From assembly GCF_028618525.1 (NCBI RefSeq), contig NZ_JAQITC010000020.1, positions 1 to 31,852 on the forward strand: a stretch of DNA of 31,852 nt. Direction: 5' to 3'. The notes under the pieces were generated by a model. That model saw only the letters and a program-made list of their open reading frames with translations, ran no database searches and was not told the DNA's origin. Within the stretch, counting starts at the first letter, position 1. Every line of letters starts with the position of its first letter. The translations under genes were made by a program, and so were the position numbers. The DNA comes from Bartonella sp. AU55XJBT (lineage in GTDB: Bacteria; Pseudomonadota; Alphaproteobacteria; Rhizobiales; Rhizobiaceae). Shown piece by piece: positions 19,765 to 27,507 of the stretch.

Positions 19765-20076
19765 ATGAAAGACCGTAACCATGATGATACGATGGCAGAA
19801 ATATTTCATGAAGATCCTGAGTTAGCAGCAGCTACCCTTGAGGCCATCTTAGCAGATGGTGACCAAGGTGAATTACTTATAACACTTCGTCAAATGGCAA
19901 AAGCTTATGGTGGTGTTCAAGCTGTCGCCAAAGCAGCCAACTTGAATCCAACACAACTTTACCGGACACTTTCAGAAAAAGGTAATCCAGAGCTCCGCAG
20001 TTTAAATGTTTTGCTGCGTACTATGGGATTGCGCTTGGCTGTACAACCTCTGGAACGATCTGTTCCACATGTTTAA
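19765..20076 (+). CDS. HI1420-type antitoxin (helix-turn-helix)
   Basis: A 103-residue protein matching the antidote of HI1419/HI1420-type TA modules. The C-terminal half holds a helix-turn-helix: GGVQAVAKAANLNPTQLYRT, LSEKGNPELRSLNVLLRTMG, LRLAV. The N-terminal region with ALEAILADGD is typical of the family. A good ribosome site (AAAGGAGTGCAAG) precedes ATG 19765. The partner toxin upstream is broken, so this is an orphan antitoxin; it may still act as a repressor or neutralise related toxins elsewhere. A hairpin follows 14 bases after its stop. Confidence 0.85.
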   Translation: MKDRNHDDTMAEIFHEDPELAAATLEAILADGDQGELLITLRQMAKAYGGVQAVAKAANLNPTQLYRTLSEKGNPELRSLNVLLRTMGLRLAVQPLERSVPHV

Positions 20077-20089
20077 TCTGAGTTTGCTA

Positions 20090-20125
20090 CTTCCCCACCT
20101 TAAAGATGGGGAAGGGGAACGTTTT
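20090..20125 (+). terminator. Hairpin after the orphan antitoxin gene
   Basis: CTTCCCCA (20090-20097) pairs with TGGGGAAG (20107-20114), followed by GGGAACGTTTTT. The hairpin lies between two convergent genes and could stop transcription from the antitoxin side. A near copy occurs at 31583-31616 after the YafQ gene, in the same relation to a copy of the 92-residue gene. Confidence 0.6.
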
Positions 20126-20129
20126 TACC

Positions 20130-20408
20130 TTAAGCAACCTTTTTAATAGGCTTGTCTAAATTGGGTTCATAAGCACGCAACAAAGAGTCCATACGATACG
20201 GTAATTCTGAATCTCCAAAATCTGTTAGAACTGTTAAGATTTTAAGTATATTTGGGATCTCATCTGGAAGTTTTAAAATCAAAGCTTTTTCTATGACGCT
20301 CATAGTATCAACGAGAGCAGTACAATCTTTGTCACTCATATTTTCATGTCTAGAAAATTGAGATAATGCCATCCACAAATCACATAAAAAGTTAGTATCT
20401 ACCTTCAT
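20130..20408 (-). CDS. 92-residue protein of unknown function, prophage associated (copy 1)
   Basis: A 92-residue acidic, leucine-rich helical protein with no recognised domain; its conserved C-terminal half includes LPDEIPNILKILTVLTDFGD and ends PIKKVA. A second copy begins at the right edge of the window with about the same C-terminal half. GGAGGT stands a few bases before ATG 20408, and its ATG overlaps the stop of the decayed antirepressor (ATGA), implying that it was translated from the antirepressor message. The frame is open further upstream, but that part is antirepressor sequence. The conservation between copies suggests selection until recently. Confidence 0.7.
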   Translation of the reverse strand: MKVDTNFLCDLWMALSQFSRHENMSDKDCTALVDTMSVIEKALILKLPDEIPNILKILTVLTDFGDSELPYRMDSLLRAYEPNLDKPIKKVA

Positions 20409-21077
20409 TGTACACCTCCATGGATTTGTTCTCTTAAACATGCCAATCCTCTCGGGGTTATTTTCGTGGAAGGCAGTATCTTTTCTGTCCCATCTGGTCT
20501 TTGAATGGTAATCACAGGGCAATCCATAAAGCCTTTCTTGATTTTATCTTTATAAGGCAACAAAGGCTCCCTTGGAGCACGTCGATACATCCAATCATGT
20601 TTACGCAAATAATCGGTCAAATCCTTAGGTCGCACCTCTAACATTTTCGCTGCTTCAATAAGACCAAACAGCCCATCAGAACGCTTTAAGTCTTCCAAAG
20701 CCTCTGCTTTTGGAGTTAGTTCTGCAATCACATGATCTTTCTGTGTATGAGTAATCAACTTGTGGTGTTGTTATTTGTGTCAAAAGTCGTTCATATTTGA
20801 TAAAATATTGACGTGCTTCATGTCCTTTATCATTACGCTCAATCATGGAAAGGTATTTAGCCATGTCCAAGGTAATGTAATATTCTTTTACCTTTCCACC
20901 GCTTACTAAATTTTTAGTAAGCGTTATAAAGTTTATATTTTCCTAAAACTTACATTCTTTAATACGATTTTTAATCCAGTCATTAAAGCGGGCTTTTATC
21001 TCTAAAAACGTATGTAATTCACGTGCATTAACAGCTTAAACAGTTTTCTAATCAATAACTTGTTCTGTAATTTTCAT
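20405..21077 (-). pseudogene. Phage antirepressor (AntA-type N-terminus, KilAC C-terminus), decayed
   Basis: Reading from ATG 21077 gives an antirepressor start (MKITEQVID), a first stop TAG (21048-21050), a second stop TAA (21036-21038), then AVNARELHTFLEIKARFNDW and IKNRIKECKF, a third stop TAG (20943-20945), and ENINFITLTKNLVSGG followed by ITLDMAKYLSMIERNDKGHE. One extra base near 20759 then shifts the frame into the C-terminal KilAC domain with GLIEAAKMLEVRPKDLTDYL and WMYRRAPREPLLPY. Both domains are recognisable, so this was one protein of about 220 residues that binds or antagonises the phage repressor. Three stops and a frameshift make it clearly non-functional, although the C-terminal piece (20405-20758) is still open from a TTG. 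Confidence 0.8.
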
Positions 21078-21394
21078 AAGAGTGTTTATTGTGAATATCA
21101 TAGATATTAGAGGCTTTCATTGATACCTTTAAACGGCATCTCGCTTGCCGTTACACTCTCCCCATAAAGGCACTGCATAGCATAACTACACTCGATGAGG
21201 TTATTACACACTTGTCACATATAATGAGTCAAAGTCTTTGCAATGCACAGAGAATTGATTATTTATACTCCCGTCATAACGTCAAGAAGTAATACTACTT
21301 ATTTTCTAAAAATAATAAGCACATCTTTACTTTATTTGTCGACTCACTTCAGATCTATTAACTTTCTTTTTTATTTATAGCGAAGGGGAAAATA
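21078..21394 (-). other. Gene-free region between divergent genes
   Basis: About 317 AT-rich bases separate the antirepressor remnant from the membrane-protein gene on the other strand. On the minus strand TTGACT (21227-21232) and TGTAAT (21203-21208) are 18 bases apart and could be the antirepressor promoter. On the plus strand TATAAT at 21220-21225 lacks a good -35. No operator repeats or RNA gene were recognised. Confidence 0.35.
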
Positions 21395-22480
21395 ATGCTC
21401 GACATACTTGATGCAATTGCAATGATCGTATGTTTATTGTCGTTATCGATGATGGTTGTCGGACTTGTTTTAGTGTGTATAAAAAAATGTCGTAAAAACG
21501 GATTGAAAACCCTTGGCATTGGAGTTTTATTATTTTTAGGATTTGCAATATTAGGTGTGTTTTTTTTTGACAAAATCGAATCAGATCAAGTTGCATACAA
21601 TAATGAATTTTTTTCCCCGTCCTCGACTTTATTAATAGATATTGCTACTCAAAATGAGAGCGTGACACAGGCAATACTTGAGAATCTTGATAAGAAAAGT
21701 ATCTATGTTCAAGACAAAAAGTCAGACGAAAGTGATGCTCTAGATTTTTGGAGATGGTTCAGATTAATTTTCTTTGCATTTATTGCATTGTCTATTTTTG
21801 TTCATTGGCGAGATAAACGCAAAAAACGTTTTAAAGAAAAAGTTTCAGAACAGGTTTTAATGCCTCCCCCCCATATCCATCTTTCTTCTGATTTATCAGT
21901 TATTAATAAAATGTCACCGGAACTTAAAAAAAAACGGTTGGAAAAGAGGATAAAGATCTTTCTCCTTTGTACACTACTGATTGGAGTCATTGTCGTAATA
22001 ATAAGTATTACACTCTGGTTATTAGTCCCAATGCTTATCGTTTTAGCTTTGATTATCCCTGTCTATATTGCAAGTAAAAAGGAAAAACGCTTTGAAGAAG
22101 AAGTTGCTTTGTGGCAATCAGATATTCCTCCCTCTAATTTTGAGCAAGCATGTGAAATGTTTCAAGAACTTGACGCAAGTGAATATGATTATCGTTTAGC
22201 ACAAAATGAAAAACTATTGGGAGTCCAAGAACGCGTTACCTTCAATATTGGCGAAAATACTTCGCTTTTAGGACGTCTTTTAGTAACAAATCAAGCTATT
22301 GTATTTGAAAGCCCTGAAGATAATGAAAGGACTACTTGGGCAAGAATTGCATCAGTATCTATAACATATCAAGGATGTCACATCAGTCATCGTACTGGTG
22401 CACCATGGAATTACAGATTTAGGGCTATTCCAAATCCAAGGTTTGCAGCAATAATCCGAGCTCTTGGGCAGCCTTATTGA
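21395..22480 (+). CDS. Membrane protein with C-terminal PH-like region, unknown function
   Basis: A 361-residue protein with about four to five membrane segments: residues near 8-28, 39-57, 124-140, 187-205 and 206-225. The rest is cytosolic: a basic stretch after the third segment (HWRDKRKKRFKEK) and a C-terminal soluble region of about 110 residues with GENTSLLGRLLVTNQAIVFE, WARIASVSITYQGCHISHRT and a final beta-rich tail, a pattern like bacterial PH-like or GRAM-like domains. Its family was not recognised. It is transcribed opposite to the phage head genes and its stop is 3 bases from the end of the broken head-tail joining gene. GAAGGGGAAAATA precedes ATG 21395. It may be a cargo gene that replaced the tail module. 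Confidence 0.7.
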   Translation: MLDILDAIAMIVCLLSLSMMVVGLVLVCIKKCRKNGLKTLGIGVLLFLGFAILGVFFFDKIESDQVAYNNEFFSPSSTLLIDIATQNESVTQAILENLDKKSIYVQDKKSDESDALDFWRWFRLIFFAFIALSIFVHWRDKRKKRFKEKVSEQVLMPPPHIHLSSDLSVINKMSPELKKKRLEKRIKIFLLCTLLIGVIVVIISITLWLLVPMLIVLALIIPVYIASKKEKRFEEEVALWQSDIPPSNFEQACEMFQELDASEYDYRLAQNEKLLGVQERVTFNIGENTSLLGRLLVTNQAIVFESPEDNERTTWARIASVSITYQGCHISHRTGAPWNYRFRAIPNPRFAAIIRALGQPY

Positions 22481-22483
22481 TTT

Positions 22484-22851
22484 TTAAACACACAAGATAA
22501 AGATACGTCCATTTTTTATCTCTCGCAAGATGAGCTTATACATACCGGATTCAGAGGCTTGTACCTCTGTGATCACGAAGTGCTCTTGAGAGGTATCTTC
22601 AGGAGAAATAATCACAACGCAATCTTGAGGCTTTGGGGGTAAGCCGCCGATATCATGGATACAAACATAAGTTCTTTTCGAGGTACTGTTGTGGGAATTC
22701 TCCCGCCAGCATCTGATTCTGAATGTTTAATGGTGTAAATCGCTGTAATCCGAAACGATTGTTGATTGTCCTTTCGCGTGTAGATGACGGGTTGCCCAAA
22801 GGTGTTACGTACATCTTGAATCATTTTATGAAGCAACCCGTGCCATCGCAT
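22484..22851 (-). pseudogene. Phage head-tail joining protein (lambda FII-like), frameshifted
   Basis: The frame from ATG 22851 (preceded by GGAGG) reads MRWHGLLHKMIQDVRNTFGQ and on to GRIPTTVPRKEL, and would stop at 22612. Restoring one A in the AAAA run near 22680 gives RTYVCIHDIGGLPPKPQDCV, then EDTSQEHFVITEVQASESGM and a stop at 22484, for a total of 122 residues, the size of small head completion or joining proteins. It follows the capsid gene immediately (stop and ATG within 5 bases), the place of FII in lambda-like modules. The single-base loss should inactivate it. The assignment to the FII family is from size, position and general look. Confidence 0.65.
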
Positions 22852-22852
22852 G

Positions 22853-23930
22853 TTATTTTCCTCCACTGACCGCTTTAAAGAGCATTTCAGGGCGTGTGCA
22901 GATGTAAAGCGGATAGCTGTAGACCTCCGGTTTTACCCATGCATTACGGTCGTGGTCAACGATCAACATGGTGTAGAGAGGTCTTCCAACCGTGTTGGCA
23001 AAATCCAAGCTTTCTCCCGGTGCAAAGGTTTTTTGGAATACGCCAGGCGCATCAACAGGAAAGAATTGGCATTCATCAGGCTTAATCCCTATGGCGCGTT
23101 TTGTCCCAGCTTTTGCACTCACATTATAGTTATGAATACTCCGGTAATTAATGAAAGTAATACCCGCAAAATCAAAACTCCCAAAGCTCCCAGAAACCAA
23201 TGGCACTTGGTGTTGCAACCCCTCCGGCACTATTGAGTGTTTGTGCAAGAGCTGTGTTGAGATAAGTTTCACGAATTGTTTTATGGTTTTTCAACTTGGA
23301 AAAGAATTCATTTCCACAAAGCCCAATAATGCGTGAACGATCAGAAAACGCCCCCTTTGAAGCTTCAATCATTCTCATGATGACTTGATCAACATTGTCA
23401 GCAACATTTGTTGTTTCAACATTGAGTTTAAAGTCAATGGGCTTTGGGGGTGTAATTTCCCATTCCTTGTACCAATCAACAATGACAGAGCCATCGGCAT
23501 CAAGCACAACACCTTGGACAGCGCCAAGTTGCATATTTCCCCATGTCAATTTGATTTCAGAAATCAGTTTCTTTTGTTTTCTGGCAATATATTTCATTGC
23601 TGTCTCTAACTGATCTTCTGTACCAAATTCACGCCGGTTCTGGATTTCCTCTGATTTCACCGTATCACTTTTGGCAATCCGTGTTGTTTTGAAAAACCTT
23701 AGATTACGACCCTCTCTATCTCCTTCAACCAAAGGGGCACCACGTTCACTGGTCTGAATCAAGGACAATGTATTGTCACGTCTTTCAATGCCAACCACTG
23801 TGGTGCTTGTTTCCACTTCTTCAAAGAGATTAAGAGAGCTAATGAGCCCCGGTTGAAACTCATAGTTTTCAATCGCTTTCATCATAGTCGTGGCGGAGAA
23901 AGCATCGTGTTTAAAAAAATTCATATCCAT
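22853..23930 (-). pseudogene. Phage major capsid protein (lambda gpE family), frameshifted
   Basis: Two overlapping frames make one capsid protein. The first (23172-23930, 252 residues) begins MDMNFFKHDAFSATTMMKAI and contains EVETSTTVVGIERRDNTLSL and a long central domain, ending GFWELWEF. The second (from the overlap to 22853) continues SFDFAGITFINYRSIHNYNV and ends with YICTRPEMLFKAVSGGK. Joined they reach about 358 residues, near the 341 of lambda gpE. The break at about 23175-23200 contains two similar GGGAG-C/T-TTT stretches, so a slip or short duplication is likely. AGGAG precedes ATG 23930, which follows the decoration gene directly. Capsids cannot be made without repair of the frame. 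Confidence 0.8.
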
Positions 23931-23942
23931 GTGCGCATTCTC

Positions 23943-24314
23943 CTATCGCAACAGTATTTTGTTATTGTCTTCTAAAGACTGAATGGCAGCATTTTTCTGT
24001 TCATCCGTGATGGCATCTGGCCATAAGAGTTCAGAAGCCTTTACGGTACTCAAGCGCGCCGTAATGACGGCGCGTTGATCTGCTTCTGTTGCATCAACAG
24101 TGGCATAAGAAATCCCTGCTGGCGTTTGACTGCCATCTGATAGCGCTGGATTAAGGGGAACATATTTTCCCGTTGCTGTTACTTTTCCCATAACAGTGCC
24201 GGCTTCAACAAATGCCCCTGACGCAAAAATCACTTCTTCATTGGACATATCCGTATCATAGCGTCCAAGATAAGCGCCATTGCGAACATCTTCATAGAAA
24301 ACTTGATTATTCAT
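23943..24314 (-). CDS. Phage head decoration protein (lambda gpD family)
   Basis: A 123-residue protein beginning MNNQVFYEDVRNGAYLGRYD, with the family-like GAFVEAGTVMGKVTATGKYV and GISYATVDATEADQRAVITA. Decoration proteins bind as trimers on the expanded capsid and stabilise it. The length compares with 110 in lambda. GGAGGGCAATAAA precedes ATG 24314, which overlaps the stop of the scaffold-like gene by four bases. It is intact, while the capsid next to it is broken. Confidence 0.8.
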   Translation of the reverse strand: MNNQVFYEDVRNGAYLGRYDTDMSNEEVIFASGAFVEAGTVMGKVTATGKYVPLNPALSDGSQTPAGISYATVDATEADQRAVITARLSTVKASELLWPDAITDEQKNAAIQSLEDNNKILLR

Positions 24315-24733
24315 TTTATTGCCCTCCAAGCTGCTTCCCATTTTGTATGAATTTTTGCCTTGCTTGCCCCATCACTATGGGGTGCTGTGGTCGATAGTTT
24401 TAAAGAGGAACTTTTCGAGACAGCAGCTGCTAGAACAGCGTTTTTAGCTTTCTCAACATTCATGCCGCTTTGAATTGCTTTTGCTGCATCAAAAGAAACG
24501 CCTAAACGCTTTGCTTGCTTTTCAAGGTTTGTCAGTGCCTGTGCGCGTCTTCTTTCCTTTTCAAGAGCTGCTTTTATGGTTTCTTGCTTATCTTCGTTGT
24601 CTTCCTCTTCTTCTTCATCGTTGAAGTCTTCGGCATCTTCGTCAATGTCGAGAGTGTCTTCTTCGTCTTCATGGATGACGTCGACAATCTTTTCGTCATC
24701 GTCTTCTTCAGCGCGGTATTGTGTGCGTGCCAT
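24311..24733 (-). CDS. Scaffold-like acidic protein (Nu3-like)
   Basis: A 140-residue protein whose first 50 residues are almost entirely acidic (EEDDDEKIVDVIHEDEEDTL and on), followed by a basic helical part with ALEKERRRAQALTNLEKQAK and GMNVEKAKNAVLAAAV. Helical, charged proteins in this place, after the S49 protease, act as capsid assembly scaffolds; in lambda the scaffold is the C-terminal part of the protease reading frame. Here it has its own ATG with GAAGGAC upstream and overlaps the protease by 160 bases in another frame. The scaffold role is inferred from position and composition. Confidence 0.6.
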   Translation of the reverse strand: MARTQYRAEEDDDEKIVDVIHEDEEDTLDIDEDAEDFNDEEEEEDNEDKQETIKAALEKERRRAQALTNLEKQAKRLGVSFDAAKAIQSGMNVEKAKNAVLAAAVSKSSSLKLSTTAPHSDGASKAKIHTKWEAAWRAIK

Positions 24734-25629
24734 GTGTTTTGTCCTTCTTTTGTTGTTGATGTTGGGTTTTGTGATATGGAATCCGTTAAGGCTTCCAAAG
24801 CTTGCGCAAGGGTGCCTTGCACATCTGCTAATCCAAGCGTGATCGCTTGGGTGCCTATAAAAGTTTCTGCTTTGGTGTCGCGGATTGCAGCCGCATTAAG
24901 AGGTCTGTTTTGCGCAACCAAATCGACAAACATCTCGTAGAGCAGGGCACAATCTGCTTGTATTTTTATCTGTGCTTCATCGGCGAGTGGTTCGTGAGAA
25001 TTTCCATGAACTTTGTGATCTCCTTCAAAGATAAAAGTCCATTTAAGCCCATGTTTTTCATCTGCACGGGACTGGTCAAGGTGCGCACAAACAACCCCAA
25101 TGGAGCCCACAACACTCGTGCGTGCAACCCAGATTTGAGAAGCAGAACAAGCAATGGCATAAGCTGCCGAACAAGCAACCTCATTGGCATGTGCCCAAAT
25201 GGGTTTGTTATATTTTTGTGAGAGTGCTTGAAACTCTTCCACAAGATCAAACACACCACCAGCTTCTCCACCGCTACTGTCAATATCCAGCAATATCGCG
25301 CGAACATCAGGTTGCCTAATCGCTTCACGAAAAGAAGCGCTCAAACCTTCATAAGAGGTTAATCCCGATAAAGCCCCAAGCCATGCACCACGGCGCACAA
25401 GCGTGCCGTGAACTGGTATTATGGCAATATTGTTTTGTACTACATAAGTTTCAGGGGGTCTGAAAGCTTCCGTATCCCCTTGCGCAAAAGCCTTAAGGGC
25501 AAACTTTTCTCCTGCAAAAAGCCGTGGTGCAAGAGCATTCAAAATGATATCAAGCTTTGTCGATGCAAGCATATGAGGAACACCAAAAAGCCGTGATACC
25601 AAAAACGGCATGTCGAGATTATTCACCAT
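24574..25629 (-). CDS. Phage head maturation protease (S49, SppA-like, lambda C-type)
   Basis: 351 residues from ATG 25629. The core (about 65-270) is an S49 serine protease: IAIIPVHGTLVRRGAW, ILLDIDSSGGEAGG, the nucleophile Ser154 in EVACSAAYAIACSA, VVGSIGVVCAHLD, and Lys206 in FEGDHKVHGNSHEPL as general base. It should trim portal and scaffold during head assembly. ATG 25629 overlaps the end of the portal gene by 11 bases; ATG 25611 is an alternative. The last 50 residues, rich in Thr, Lys and Ser, are the out-of-frame reading of the acidic scaffold gene and are probably not conserved, so either the gene overlap is real or an old frameshift lengthened the protein. Confidence 0.82.
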   Translation of the reverse strand: MVNNLDMPFLVSRLFGVPHMLASTKLDIILNALAPRLFAGEKFALKAFAQGDTEAFRPPETYVVQNNIAIIPVHGTLVRRGAWLGALSGLTSYEGLSASFREAIRQPDVRAILLDIDSSGGEAGGVFDLVEEFQALSQKYNKPIWAHANEVACSAAYAIACSASQIWVARTSVVGSIGVVCAHLDQSRADEKHGLKWTFIFEGDHKVHGNSHEPLADEAQIKIQADCALLYEMFVDLVAQNRPLNAAAIRDTKAETFIGTQAITLGLADVQGTLAQALEALTDSISQNPTSTTKEGQNTWHAHNTALKKTMTKRLSTSSMKTKKTLSTLTKMPKTSTMKKKRKTTKISKKP

Positions 25630-27187
25630 TTGCCTGCGCCTCGCTGCCTTGGTTACTTTCATAAGTGTCAGAAGTCTCTGAATCTGCGGGATCAATTACT
25701 TGATTGCTACCAGCCGGTGCCGCCATATCTGTATCAAAAGATAAGCCGCGTTTGCGCGCATCTGTATGCTCTTCCTCAAGTTCGGCATGAATGCTGTCGA
25801 TATCAAAGCCGCGTTCGGCCAGTGCCATGCGTCGTGTTTTCAAGCCAGCACGAATTTCTTCTTTTTCTGCCGAGATATCCTTGATGGGATCAATCATTTC
25901 AAGGGGTGGTGCAAAGCTTTCACATTGAAGCCATGGCAAGGAATTTTCTTCCCATCCTGGTAAATTCACGCATCTGCCAAGCACTGCCATTTCGACAAAA
26001 CGTGCCCAAATAATGCGGTTAAACTGAAAAGCAATGATATGTTCACGCCATTGTTTAACATGGCGTCTAAATTGAATGATGGAGGTTCGCACATTGGAAA
26101 AATTCCCCCGTGTAACATCCCCTGTCACAACGGCATAAGGCATATTGAGAGCAGAACAAATTTTCAAGATATTGCGAAATTGAAAAGCCTCATAAGAGCC
26201 ACCAACCTCAACAGGATTTGAGAATGTAATTTGTTTTTCACCATCGACCACGTTAACCGAGCCAGGGTAAATTGGATGCTCTTCGGGGATCTCTTCAATC
26301 TTCTTTTCCAGCTTCTGTTCAATTTTCGTTTTTTCACGATTCTCCTCTAACTCTGCCTCATGAGATTCCTTGCCTGTAATAAACACTGCAAAAAGAGCCG
26401 CTGTTTTTTTTCGTTCAAGTTCTGCATCATCATAGGATTCGAGTTGAAAGATTTTTGTCATAGAGCGCGTTATTTTGGGAGAACCACGCAATTGTCCGGC
26501 AATACGGCGCTCTTTGATATGAATGACCATTTCAGCAGGCACACGTATGCGTTCTTGACTCTCAAAGATTGTGTTGGAAGGGCAATCATCATAAGGGTGA
26601 TGTTTCCAAAAATGATAAGCAACACGCTTACCACTGGCATCGAATTCAATTCCCATACGAATGTAATTGCCTTCAATCTCAGCCGGTCCATTGTAGGAAA
26701 GGTCCAACATTTCAGTAGGATAAACTTGCAACTGAAGAGGCACACCAGAGCGTCCGTAGAGATCAACATAATGCAATCTTACAAAGCATTCACCAGTTAA
26801 AAAGACTTCTCGCGCAATGGTTGCTTGCAGACCATAAAAGCTGGCATCTTCATCATAATCGGCTTCATCAACCCATTGCCACCATAAGTCTAAAAGCTTT
26901 TTCTTTTCTTCTTGAAAACCTTCAATACGAGGATAAGGTTTAATCCCATCACTAACAGCCGCGGAGATCTATTCTTCTGTTGCAGACCCATAAAGAGCTT
27001 CATTGTCATAAAGCCATCTTGAACGGGCAACAATGGTATCACCGCATTCCTCAATGGCTTTATTGATATGTTGTTTTGCGGGGTCAAAACCACCCATACG
27101 GCGGCTTTTGCTTGCCGCTTCAAAATGGGGATTGTGTTGACGAGAAATTGTAAAAAAGCCCGTAAGTTTATTGATAAAGCCAGCCAT
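25619..27187 (-). pseudogene. Phage portal protein (lambda gpB family) with one in-frame amber codon
   Basis: The frame from ATG 27187 runs for 523 codons, the size of lambda gpB (533 residues), with one stop, TAG at 26969-26971 (codon 73). The N-terminal piece ends RWLYDNEALYGSATEE. Past the stop the sequence continues ISAAVSDGIKPYPRIEGFQE, YGLQATIAREVFLTGECFVR and LPWLQCESFAPPLE with no further lesion. The family normally has Trp there, so a single TGG-to-TAG change explains it. The portal dodecamer is the DNA gate of the head. The ATG overlaps the gpW stop (TAATG). Unless the amber is suppressed, only a 72-residue piece is made from the normal start; the ORF from 26776 could give an internal fragment. 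Confidence 0.85.
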
Positions 27188-27435
27188 TAATAGCCTCGTG
27201 ATATATTAAAATAGAAAACGCGTGAACGCTTGCGTCCTTCAAGGTTGGCTATTTGTGTGTTCAGCATCTCAAGCGCTCTGCGCAGTTCCTCAACAGAACG
27301 GTTGCTTACTTGCTTATCGCCATGGCGCACCGATTGCGCACCCGAATAAAGAGCCTCTTCAATTTGTTCACGCCGCCTTTTTAAACTTTCCAGTCTCGAA
27401 AATTTTCTGTTAATTGGTCCTAAAGTTTCATCCAC
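27187..27435 (-). CDS. Phage head-tail connector gpW-like protein
   Basis: An 82-residue protein (lambda gpW has 68) with the gpW pattern: REQIEEALYSGAQSVRHGDK, QVSNRSVEELRRALEMLNTQ, IANLEGRK. gpW adds to the portal vertex after packaging and makes it ready for tail joining. The start is GTG 27435, with GGAGGTAATTT directly upstream. Its stop overlaps the portal start (TAATG), so the two are coupled, matching the lambda order A-W-B. Intact. Confidence 0.8.
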   Translation of the reverse strand: MDETLGPINRKFSRLESLKRRREQIEEALYSGAQSVRHGDKQVSNRSVEELRRALEMLNTQIANLEGRKRSRVFYFNISRGY

Positions 27436-27507
27436 AAATTACCTCCAATCCCCTCGCATATAAGGATTCATCATTGTTCTGAATGGCTTCTTTTGAGGCT
27501 GTGCTGT

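Larger units (their letters stand above)
20090..20408. repeat. Repeat copy 1: hairpin plus 92-residue gene
   Basis: This segment is repeated in the same orientation at 31583-31852. The C-terminal coding half (about 20130-20310) and the hairpin with its GGGGAA(C/T)GTTTTT tail are highly alike; the part near the gene start has diverged. It probably arose by phage or plasmid duplication and could serve for homologous recombination across the 11 kb between the copies. Confidence 0.7.

Noticed and set aside
23385..23613. Plus-strand frames opposite the capsid gene, and similar ones opposite portal, protease and terminase.
   Set aside because: Antisense shadows of conserved phage genes, without start signals or protein-like composition.
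24514..24940. A 141-residue plus-strand frame rich in Phe and Val.
   Set aside because: It is the complement of the acidic repeat-like scaffold gene, and its composition follows from that.
20943..26971. Stop-codon recoding: TAG/TAA within the antirepressor and TAG in the portal gene.
   Set aside because: The residues expected at the stops differ (Trp in the portal; apparently Gly, Gln and another in the antirepressor), frameshifts occur in the same genes, and the core genes use ordinary stops. Decay is simpler.
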